Origin: Pirellulales bacterium
GTDB taxonomy: Bacteria; Planctomycetota; Planctomycetia; Pirellulales; Pirellulaceae
Direction: 5' to 3'
DNA: 38,695 nucleotides
NCBI GenBank assembly: GCA_022451045.1
Contig: JAKUOW010000019.1
Location: 1-38,695 of the forward strand
The notes beneath the pieces are model-generated. The model saw only the letters and a list, made by a program, of their open reading frames with translations, was not told the origin of the DNA and did no database searches. The position numbers and the translations under genes were made by a program. Shown in pieces: positions 1 through 6,869 of the stretch. How positions within the stretch are numbered: the first letter of the stretch is position 1; every line of letters begins with the position of its first letter.

Positions 1-20
1 GATTTCAGGACTCCATCCCG

Positions 21-238
21 CCGTAGATCCGCGATAATGTCGTCAAGTCTCACAGGCCCTGCGGGTTGCGTAAAGACATTAATTCCCCGTAGGGGAATCA
101 GAGGGTAGCCCCAGGGGTTGTCCTGGAGTGATCGGCAGCGAACGCAACGGCAACACCTAGGGATATGAGGCTCAATATTAAATCGCCGTCCCGTAGAGGA
201 GGCTAGATCTCTATTATCGCGGACCTACGGGGACTTAA
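21..238. repeat. Non-coding element with nested inverted repeats
   Basis: An 18-bp inverted repeat (21-38 against 213-230, one mismatch) encloses about 174 bp. A second 15-bp arm at 79-93 also pairs with 224-238 (one mismatch), so the right arm could pair with either left arm. A perfect hairpin lies at 82-98 (7-bp arms, 3-nt loop) and another at 111-126 (5-bp arms). No convincing coding frame is seen. It resembles a MITE-like or interspersed structured repeat of the kind found between genes in planctomycetes, but its family is not identified. Bases 239-304 hold only a short direct repeat (cagtgcaa twice) next to the tRNA. Confidence 0.5.
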
Positions 239-304
239 TATCACAAGAAAAAAGCCACTTGCACGTTGCTGCATCTCAGTGCAATCCAGTGCAAATGGCC
301 TCAA

Positions 305-377
305 TGCCCCCACTAGGACTCGAACCTAGAACCCTCTGATTAAGAGTCAGATGCTCTGCCAGTTGAGCTATAGGGGC
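305..377 (-). tRNA. tRNA-Lys (anticodon CTT)
   Basis: On the minus strand the cloverleaf reads with acceptor GCCCCTA pairing with TGGGGGC (one G-U pair), a D arm, an anticodon stem TCTGA/TCAGA closing the loop CTCTTAA (anticodon CTT, decoding AAG), and a T arm CTAGG-TTCGAGT-CCTAG with the classical TTCGA loop. The discriminator base is A. CCA is not encoded, since the next bases are TTGA. The total is 73 nt. Confidence 0.96.
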
Positions 378-517
378 TGAAGTTTCTATCCTAGTCTCTC
401 ACTCATCATCGACAAGTCCCTTGAAGTGTAGATGGCTAAAACAGCTCTCGTCGCCTGACCGCTCCTTGAAAATACGTTGCAGTTGGGAATACTCCACACA
501 CAACACATCGTCCAAAC

Positions 518-2371
518 TTACGTGGGCTCATCTTCCTCAAGTTGCTTTAGCTTGCGATAGAGATTCGACCGAAACACGCCAAGTCGCTTCGATGCCCGTG
601 ACATGTTCCCACCGCAATTTTCCACAACCTTAGTTATGTACTGATGCTGAAATAGTTTCGTCGCTTCGTTCAACGAATAATCCAAACTCATCACCGGAGT
701 ACTCTCCGATGGCGAAAGTACAAATTCCAGATCTTTGGCATCAACCCGATCCTGATCGGTCAAATACACCACCCGTTCCATCACGTTGCGTAACTCGCGC
801 ACATTGCCAGGCCAGTTGTGCGAGATCAATTTACTCTTTGCATCAGCGGAAAGTTCCGGAACCGCCCTGCCCGCCTTTCGTGAAAGCGTTTCAAGAAAGT
901 GCTCCGCTAATAAAACGACGTCCTCACCTCGTTCGCGAAGTGGTGGCACCTCGATCGTCACGACGTTTAGCCGGAAATACAGGTCCTCCCGAAAACGTTT
1001 CTCTCGCACTAACTCTGTTAACTGCTGATTGGTCGCTGCAAGTACTCGTGAATCCGTGGAAATCGATTCGGAACCGCCCACACGTACAACCTGCTTTTCT
1101 TCTAATACACGCAGGAGCTTCGCCTGACCAGCCAGACTCATATCACCGATTTCATCCAGCAGTAATGTGCCGTTACTTGCTAACTCAAACTTCCCAGCAC
1201 GGTCGTCATGTGCATCAGTAAACGCACCTCGCACATGGCCGAACAACTCACTCTCGAGCAGCGTGTCCGGCAACGCCGCACAATTCACCGCCACCATCGG
1301 TTCGTGACATCGCTCACTGCGATAGTGAATCAGTTGCGAAACCACCTCCTTACCTGTGCCGTTCTCTCCCAAGATGAGAATGTGCAAATCCGTATTAGCA
1401 ATGCGATCAATCGTGTTACGTATCGCTTCAATTGCCGGACAGTCGCCGATTAACTGGACGGCATCTGCTGCCTGCTCCGTTCTCACCGCACGCGCACTTA
1501 CCAGTGACTCTAGCTGCTGTGTCTCGTCTAACGCCACAGAAGCGTGCAACGCTAATTCCCTGGCTATGCTCAAGTCACTCAATATAAAGTGGCCGTCAAT
1601 CTTATTAATCAATTCAAAAGCACCAATAATCTTGCCGTCGTGGTCAAACATCGGACAGCACAGTAAACTGCGCGTCACAAACCCCAGTTTCTCATCCACG
1701 CTATGATCGATCCGATCATCTGTCTCTCCGTGATTAATCACAACAGACTCACCCGTTTGAATCACGGAACCAACCACCCCACGATCATCTGGAAGGCGTA
1801 ACTCCCCCGACTCAATACCTAACGCCGGCCTGGCAACGAGTTCACCACGCGCTTCATCTCGCAAAAATAAACTTGCCCGTTCGGCACCAACTAACCGAGT
1901 CGACGCTTCTGCAATCTCCTGAAATAACTGTCCGGTATCCTGATACGACAGCCAACGGGCTGCGATATCCACAACAGCTTCTAATTGCTGTATCCGCTTT
2001 TCACTGCACTGCCGCTCCCACCAAATCTGGAATGCTGCAATGGCCTCTTCACCAACGTTATCCGGAATCGACTCTGTAGCAGAAAACACGACAACAGGAA
2101 TCGATTCGCCCTGCTGGGTGCCTGAATAAACAAATTGCCGACCGTTTGACTGATTCCCCTGACTGTCAATGGCCGCATGCAACAAGTCCGTGTCTATCGA
2201 CTCCATCGATAGATCCCCGCCACAGTAAATCCAGTCACCAACCTCAGCAATCAGGAATGCCACCTGCTCTACATTTGCCACGCGGCTCAGTATCTGTATC
2301 GCATCCGTTGCAAAAGAATCATTCCTATTAATAGAAGCGAGTAAATCAGCCCCAATAGTGCTACTAGCCAT
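518..2371 (-). CDS. GAF-domain sigma-54-dependent Fis-family transcriptional activator
   Basis: This is a 617-residue enhancer-binding protein that would activate RNA polymerase carrying sigma-54. In order it has a weak GAF-like N-terminal region (about 15-125), a clearer GAF domain (about 145-290), an AAA+ domain with Walker A GENGTGKE near residue 333 and Walker B LLLDEIGDM, then a Fis-type helix-turn-helix at the C terminus (GGNMSRASKRLGV, about 580-595). There is no receiver domain, so the signal is probably a small ligand or redox state sensed by GAF rather than phosphorylation. The sigma-54 contact loop near residue 381 reads GAFTDA instead of the consensus GAFTGA. Start at ATG 2371. 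It is not in an operon: a tRNA lies downstream and a divergent gene upstream. Family assignment is firm; targets are unknown. Confidence 0.93.
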   Translation of the reverse strand: MASSTIGADLLASINRNDSFATDAIQILSRVANVEQVAFLIAEVGDWIYCGGDLSMESIDTDLLHAAIDSQGNQSNGRQFVYSGTQQGESIPVVVFSATESIPDNVGEEAIAAFQIWWERQCSEKRIQQLEAVVDIAARWLSYQDTGQLFQEIAEASTRLVGAERASLFLRDEARGELVARPALGIESGELRLPDDRGVVGSVIQTGESVVINHGETDDRIDHSVDEKLGFVTRSLLCCPMFDHDGKIIGAFELINKIDGHFILSDLSIARELALHASVALDETQQLESLVSARAVRTEQAADAVQLIGDCPAIEAIRNTIDRIANTDLHILILGENGTGKEVVSQLIHYRSERCHEPMVAVNCAALPDTLLESELFGHVRGAFTDAHDDRAGKFELASNGTLLLDEIGDMSLAGQAKLLRVLEEKQVVRVGGSESISTDSRVLAATNQQLTELVREKRFREDLYFRLNVVTIEVPPLRERGEDVVLLAEHFLETLSRKAGRAVPELSADAKSKLISHNWPGNVRELRNVMERVVYLTDQDRVDAKDLEFVLSPSESTPVMSLDYSLNEATKLFQHQYITKVVENCGGNMSRASKRLGVFRSNLYRKLKQLEEDEPT

Positions 2372-2460
2372 AATGCACCTGTTTCAATCTATGATTCATC
2401 TGAAACACAACAAAACGACCTTACTGCATATCGTTTTGATAACATTAATTATAACTAATT

Positions 2461-2479
2461 GGTGTATAAATGATACACC
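2461..2479. promoter_or_regulatory. Perfect 7-bp inverted repeat in divergent intergenic region (possible operator)
   Basis: Arms ggtgtat (2461-2467) and atacacc (2473-2479) are perfect reverse complements around a 5-nt spacer. The site lies about 90 bp upstream of the sigma-54 activator start, in the 280-bp AT-rich gap between it and the divergent sulfatase-like gene. Symmetry and placement suit a dimeric regulator's operator. No T-run follows, so a terminator is less likely. I saw no clear sigma-54 (-24/-12) promoter in the gap. Confidence 0.35.
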
Positions 2480-2641
2480 CCTTCAGGATAATTGTTCATA
2501 TGCCTGCAATAGGGCATGTATATTCCTGCTGGAACACCCACTGTGAACCACTAATGGTTTCTAGCTCATGACGAATAGCCTCACATCAAATAAACTGACT
2601 ACTAGCAAGTCATGAAAATCGCACAAACCTAGCAAACTGTC

Positions 2642-2645
2642 GGAG
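2642..2645 (+). promoter_or_regulatory. Shine-Dalgarno GGAG placed for an ATC start codon
   Basis: GGAG at 2642-2645 is followed by 7 nt and then ATC AAG ACA at 2653. This is standard ribosome-binding spacing for a start at ATC. No ATG, GTG or TTG occurs in this frame between the upstream in-frame stop (2596-2598) and GTG 2764. The nearest ATG (2612) is in another frame and stops at 2630-2632. Confidence 0.5.
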
Positions 2646-2652
2646 CTACACA

Positions 2653-3804
2653 ATCAAGACAGTCGTAATTACCATCGATGGGCTATCTACCTCTGCAATT
2701 AGTGCATATGGCAACACATGGGTAAGAACACCGACTTTTGACGACCTTGCCGCCTCTGGTCTGGTGCTTGAGTCAGCATATTGCAGCGATCCTCGCCTTA
2801 ATTCCTCACTAGAACACCTCTGGTGCATTAACAACCCACAACGCGGTACTACATTAACCCCAATCACCAGCCACCTAATTACGGATGACGCCGAAGCTGC
2901 TCGCATAGCAGAACAAGCCGGATACGACGCAGTAACACCGATCACGCCTGTTATAAACAACCAAGCCGCTACTGAAGTGGAGGATACGGGATTCGCGAAT
3001 CTCACTGCCGAAGTAATTGATTATCTGGAAACCGGTGAATGCGCGGATCTCCTCTGGATCCACTCCTCAGGACTCTCTGGAAACTGGGATGCACCTGAGA
3101 CCCTGAGAGATCTTTACCATGACGAAGAGGATCCCGAAATAAAAATCGGAATAACAGCACCAGTTTCAGGCGTGGAGGATCAGATTGATGAAGACTACCT
3201 GGCTGCACTGCAACAAGCGTATGCCGCTCAGGTGACCATGATCGATTCGTGTCTGTCCGTTTTGATTCCTCTCTTAGAAGCCCGAGTTGATCGAATCATC
3301 ATCACTTCGCCTCGTGGCTATAACCTTGGTCATCACGGCCAAATTGGCATCAACACGGGCCAGCTCACCGAAGATGTAATCCATATTCCGTTCATTTTGG
3401 TGAACAACACATTTCGCAATAACCCCGTTCGCAATCAATGGTTGTTCTCAACAACACAGCTCGGTGAGTGGATCAACAGTTGTGATGATAACGGGAATCG
3501 AGATTTGAACTATGCCATTTTTCAATCAACAGACAGCGTATCACCGCACATTCATGACGCTCCGGTGATGCATCAAGTGATTCAACTGCTATCTGCAACT
3601 GAAAGGGCGATTAGAACACCGGCCTGGCATGCGCGGTATGATCTCAACACTCATGAAGTCATCGGGATCTTTGCCAAACCGGATGATCGATGGGAAGCCA
3701 ACGATATTTCGGATCGATGCGGACAGGCAGGAGAGCTGCTTGCTGATCTGGCAACCTCCAGTGATGACATCACAGAGTTGGATAACAGCCTAATTCTGTT
3801 TTAA
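2653..3804 (+). CDS. Sulfatase/alkaline-phosphatase-fold protein, apparently catalytically degenerate, with probable ATC start
   Basis: The first canonical start (GTG 2764, 346 aa) would cut off an obvious sulfatase N terminus: the frame upstream reads KTVVITIDGLS, then AYGN and TPTFDDLAASG, all hallmark sulfatase positions. I therefore place the start at ATC 2653 (383 aa), where a GGAG lies 7 nt upstream. The N-terminal metal Asp (IDGL) is kept. The region after AY, where sulfatases have C/S-x-P-x-R, reads CSDPRLNSS and has no recognisable nucleophile motif. The second metal site, normally (S/T)DHG, reads TSPRGYNLGHHG and so lacks the Asp-His pair. It is probably a non-catalytic member or a divergent enzyme. 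No signal peptide is seen, so it is predicted cytoplasmic. A frameshift or ATG-to-ATC mutation (recent pseudogene) is the alternative. Confidence 0.72.
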   Translation: MKTVVITIDGLSTSAISAYGNTWVRTPTFDDLAASGLVLESAYCSDPRLNSSLEHLWCINNPQRGTTLTPITSHLITDDAEAARIAEQAGYDAVTPITPVINNQAATEVEDTGFANLTAEVIDYLETGECADLLWIHSSGLSGNWDAPETLRDLYHDEEDPEIKIGITAPVSGVEDQIDEDYLAALQQAYAAQVTMIDSCLSVLIPLLEARVDRIIITSPRGYNLGHHGQIGINTGQLTEDVIHIPFILVNNTFRNNPVRNQWLFSTTQLGEWINSCDDNGNRDLNYAIFQSTDSVSPHIHDAPVMHQVIQLLSATERAIRTPAWHARYDLNTHEVIGIFAKPDDRWEANDISDRCGQAGELLADLATSSDDITELDNSLILF

Positions 3805-3911
3805 AACCAAATAGCGTGAGCTGCTATCACCGCTGGTACTGCCCAAAAAAACACCTCTTTCAGGTACCATAGTTAGGAAGCATTAAAGCCAATTAACAAA
3901 GGTCCAGCCGC

Positions 3912-4523
3912 ATGAAATTCATGAGCCGTTTGCTCGTCATAGTAGCCAAGCTACTCAGCGGCTACAGCGTGCGCTGGTTGGACTGTCAGCCGGACACTTG
4001 CCAGCGAATCTACTTTGCAAACCACACAAGTCATTTGGATGCACTAGTACTCTGGGCGTCATTACCGCATGATTTGCGAGCGCTTACACGGCCTGTTGCT
4101 GCCAAAGACTATTGGGAAGGTGGCCCTGTTAGGCGCCATATCGCCACATCGTTTAACGCCCTATTAATAGACCGGAAAGAGATTAAGGTACACCAAAGCC
4201 CAGTGGATCTCATGATCAGAGAAATGGGTAATACGTTTTCGCTAATAGTCTTCCCGGAAGGCGGAAGAAATTCAAGCGATGAAATGGGACGATTCAAGAG
4301 CGGACTTTATTACCTTGCTAAGAAACGGCCGGATCTCGAACTCGTACCAGTGTACCTGGACAACATGAATCGAATTCTTCCTCGAGGCGAGGTACTTCCC
4401 GTACCGTTACTCAGTTGCATCACGATTGGCGAACCGATTTGGCTGGAAAACGGCGAAGGTAAAGCGGAGTTCCTGCGACGAGCGAGACAGTCCATTATTG
4501 ATATCCGTGAAGCAACCACTTAA
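3912..4523 (+). CDS. plsC: 1-acyl-sn-glycerol-3-phosphate acyltransferase
   Basis: It transfers an acyl chain to lysophosphatidate to form phosphatidate, at the inner face of the cytoplasmic membrane. The 203-residue length fits compact PlsC proteins. The acyltransferase motif HX4D is present (NHTSHLD, His38 and Asp43), as is the substrate-binding FPEGGRN (Glu116, Arg119). A short hydrophobic N terminus (MSRLLVIVAKLL) can anchor it. It overlaps cdsA by one base (TAATG, stop 4521-4523), so the two are translationally coupled. That fits consecutive steps: PlsC makes phosphatidate and CdsA activates it with CTP. Confidence 0.9.
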   Translation: MKFMSRLLVIVAKLLSGYSVRWLDCQPDTCQRIYFANHTSHLDALVLWASLPHDLRALTRPVAAKDYWEGGPVRRHIATSFNALLIDRKEIKVHQSPVDLMIREMGNTFSLIVFPEGGRNSSDEMGRFKSGLYYLAKKRPDLELVPVYLDNMNRILPRGEVLPVPLLSCITIGEPIWLENGEGKAEFLRRARQSIIDIREATT

Positions 4524-5560
4524 TGCAACTCATTCCTAACAATCTGATAGGGTTCTTCCAGGAACCACTCGAATCGCTTAGCGGCGTGCTAGATAATACG
4601 AGTCTATTACTGCTGATCAGTTGCGTGCTTGGGCTGTTGCTCATCGCGTCCTTCATTGGCAGGATGCTGGAACGGCAAACGGATGACCGAGTCAATATAG
4701 CCGTTGTTCGCGCTTTTAATCATCGCATCCGCGCGTGGTGGTTGATGATCGCCATCTTGGTTGTCGGTTTCGTCACCGGCAACACATGCACCGTTATACT
4801 TTTCGGTTTAATCTCTTTCTGGGCACTGCGTGAGTTCATCACGATGACGCCTACGCGCCGAAGTGATCATCGAGCACTCTTCTGGAGTTTTTTCATTATC
4901 ACTCCGCTCCAGTTCGTCATGGTTGGCATGGAAAAATATGGCCTGTTTTCAACCATCATCCCTGTCTATGCATCACTCCTAATCCCTGCGCGCATTGCTG
5001 TCTCCAATGACCAAAAGCAGTTTTTAGAACGTTCTGCCAAAATACAACTGGCATTACTGATCTGCGTCTATGCACTGAGCTTCGCCCCGGCAACTCTATA
5101 TTTAGACTTATCGAATTCTCACAACGAGGATGTACGACCGGAAGGACTTCTATTCTTCTTTGTCCTGATTACACAACTAAATGACATATTCCAATACGGC
5201 TGGGGCAAACTGCTGGGCGATCGCAGGGTTATCGCACCGAATATCAACGCTCGTCGTAGTTGGGAAGGATTCATCGGTGGAGCAGCCACAACAACATTAG
5301 TCGGAGCGCTGCTTCACTCTGTTACTCCATTCGAATACTGGCAAGCGGCATTGCTTTCATTAGTCGTCGCTATCATGGGTTTTTTTGGTGGCATGGTCAT
5401 GTCTGCCATAAAGCGCGACCGGGGTGTGAGTGATTTCGGCACATTAGTACAAGGGCATGCTGGAGTTCTGGATCGAATTGACTCCATGTGTTTCGCTGCA
5501 CCGATCTTCTACCATGTCGCCAAGGCAATACTGGAGCACTCTGACAAAGTCACTGGGTAA
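4523..5560 (+). CDS. cdsA: Phosphatidate cytidylyltransferase
   Basis: It makes CDP-diacylglycerol from phosphatidate and CTP, the branch point to all phospholipid head groups. The 345-residue protein has roughly eight hydrophobic membrane segments. The C-terminal CTP-transferase signature is recognisable: KRDRGVSDFGTLVQGHAGVL followed by DRID. The usual K-D pair is S-D here, while H-x-G and DRxD are kept. An upstream conserved RRSWEGFIGG loop is also present. ATG 4523 overlaps the plsC stop. The length is at the long end for CdsA because of N-terminal membrane segments. Confidence 0.9.
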   Translation: MQLIPNNLIGFFQEPLESLSGVLDNTSLLLLISCVLGLLLIASFIGRMLERQTDDRVNIAVVRAFNHRIRAWWLMIAILVVGFVTGNTCTVILFGLISFWALREFITMTPTRRSDHRALFWSFFIITPLQFVMVGMEKYGLFSTIIPVYASLLIPARIAVSNDQKQFLERSAKIQLALLICVYALSFAPATLYLDLSNSHNEDVRPEGLLFFFVLITQLNDIFQYGWGKLLGDRRVIAPNINARRSWEGFIGGAATTTLVGALLHSVTPFEYWQAALLSLVVAIMGFFGGMVMSAIKRDRGVSDFGTLVQGHAGVLDRIDSMCFAAPIFYHVAKAILEHSDKVTG

Positions 5561-5682
5561 AGCAATTAGCTGTGAGCGTCATTGTCAGGAAATGGGTAAG
5601 GCGATTATCCTAAAGGACTAACCAACTCAGATTTCTAAGTCACTAATCACGGTATCACAAGAACAAATAGGAAACGCATCTC

Positions 5683-6420
5683 ATGGGATTGTTCGAAGGC
5701 AAAAAAGGTCTAATCGTAGGCGTAGCGAATGACCGAAGTATCGCTTGGGCAATAGCACGCACGATCATGGAAGAAGGCGGTGAATGCGGATTCACCTATC
5801 TACCTGACCGTGAAGACGACGAAAAGCAAAAGAATCGCCGTCGCGTCGAAAAATGCACAAGAGACTATCCGGAACAAACCAAGTTTCTTGTCCCGATGAA
5901 TGTTGCAGACGACGAGAACATTAAGCAAGCCATCGACAAGACCGTTGAAGAATTTGGAAAGATTGATTTTCTGCTTCACAGCGTGGCATTCGCAGATCGT
6001 GATGATCTAAGTCGCGATACCATTGAAACGAGTCGAGAAGGCTTCAAGATGGCAATGGAAATTAGCGCTTACAGCCTGATTGCCATCGCCAATGCGGCCA
6101 AAGGCATTTTCAACGAGAACGCCAGTGTCCGCTACCTGTCTCATGATCTCGGTCCGCAGGGTATCAGAGTCAACGCCGTCAGTGCCGGACCACTGAAGAC
6201 ACTAGCTGGTTCGGCAGCAGGTGTTGGTCCGATGCTTCAAATGTACGAACACATGGCACCGCTGGCCCGAAACATCACACATGAAGAAGTCGGTAGAACT
6301 GGTGCATTTCTACTCTCAGATTTTTCCGATGGTATCACTGGCGAAATCCTCCACATCGATGGTGGTTACAACATCATGGGACATCCAGGTCGTCTACTAG
6401 ATAAACTCGAAACCGAATAA
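5683..6420 (+). CDS. fabI: Enoyl-[acyl-carrier-protein] reductase FabI with apparent deletion of the catalytic Tyr-Lys segment
   Basis: FabI reduces the trans-2 double bond of enoyl-ACP with NAD(P)H in fatty-acid elongation. The fold is clear: the N-terminal cofactor loop GVANDRSIAWAIA, the HSVAFA strand, the C-terminal LGPQGIRVNAVSAGP segment and HIDGGYNIMG. Between AAKGIF and ASVRYLSHDLG, however, about 30 residues found in FabI are absent. That block normally holds the second active-site Tyr and the Y-x6-K catalytic Tyr/Lys (YNxMGxAK in E. coli). The junction is at residues 143-147 (6109-6123), in frame, giving 245 aa against roughly 260-275 expected. A good SD (AGGAAA, about 5670-5675) precedes ATG 5683. 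As written the enzyme should be inactive. It may be a decayed paralog, a repurposed binding protein or an assembly deletion. Confidence 0.85.
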   Translation: MGLFEGKKGLIVGVANDRSIAWAIARTIMEEGGECGFTYLPDREDDEKQKNRRRVEKCTRDYPEQTKFLVPMNVADDENIKQAIDKTVEEFGKIDFLLHSVAFADRDDLSRDTIETSREGFKMAMEISAYSLIAIANAAKGIFNENASVRYLSHDLGPQGIRVNAVSAGPLKTLAGSAAGVGPMLQMYEHMAPLARNITHEEVGRTGAFLLSDFSDGITGEILHIDGGYNIMGHPGRLLDKLETE

Positions 6421-6447
6421 CACATCGGTGATTTGGTAAGTCCAGCC

Positions 6448-6843
6448 ATGCCCGGAATAACAGAGATAGCCATCGCGATCGTTGAGAACGATGGCTTGAT
6501 TCTGGCTGGACCACGACCAATCGATAAACCACTTGGAGGACTCTGGGAATTCCCGGGGGGCAAAGTAGAAGGCACCGAATCCGTCGAAGAGGCTGCCGTT
6601 CGCGAATGCCATGAAGAAACGGGAATCGATGTGACAACTGAGTCCATCGTCTTAGTTCATGAGCACAAGTATGAACACGCGATCGTCCGTTTGCACTTTG
6701 TGAAATGTACTGTAAGCGACTCTCTTGAACCAAACTCACCATTTCAATGGCTAGAAATAGGTCGACTAGCGGAACTTGACTTCCCCGACGGAAATAAAGA
6801 AATACTCGAGTGGTTACTCCGAGGCAGCGACGAGCGGGACTAG
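6448..6843 (+). CDS. Nudix hydrolase, MutT-like
   Basis: This 131-residue protein has a complete Nudix box (GX5EX7REUXEEXGU) at about residues 38-60: GGKVEGTESVEEAAVRECHE then ETGI. It is preceded by GLWEFPGG, typical of MutT/8-oxo-dGTPase-like members. It hydrolyses nucleoside diphosphate-X compounds; oxidised dNTP sanitation is the likeliest role, but specificity cannot be read from sequence. I start at ATG 6448; an in-frame TTG at 6433 would add five residues (MVSPA). It follows fabI by 27 bp and is probably cotranscribed. It converges on the next gene with a 26-bp gap. Confidence 0.88.
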   Translation: MPGITEIAIAIVENDGLILAGPRPIDKPLGGLWEFPGGKVEGTESVEEAAVRECHEETGIDVTTESIVLVHEHKYEHAIVRLHFVKCTVSDSLEPNSPFQWLEIGRLAELDFPDGNKEILEWLLRGSDERD

Positions 6844-6869
6844 CGACCAAAGACTAACATTACAAGAAC

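Noticed and set aside
709-1221. 170-codon plus-strand frame inside the sigma-54 activator gene
   Set aside because: It is opposite a well-supported AAA+ domain and has no recognisable domains.
2764-3804. GTG 2764 as start of the sulfatase-like gene
   Set aside because: It removes the N-terminal metal-site strand and AYGN/TPTFDDLA landmarks that are clearly present upstream in the same frame.
6374-6850. 158-codon minus-strand frame opposite fabI end and the Nudix gene
   Set aside because: The plus-strand Nudix box is unambiguous; this product is Arg/Ser/Leu-rich shadow sequence.
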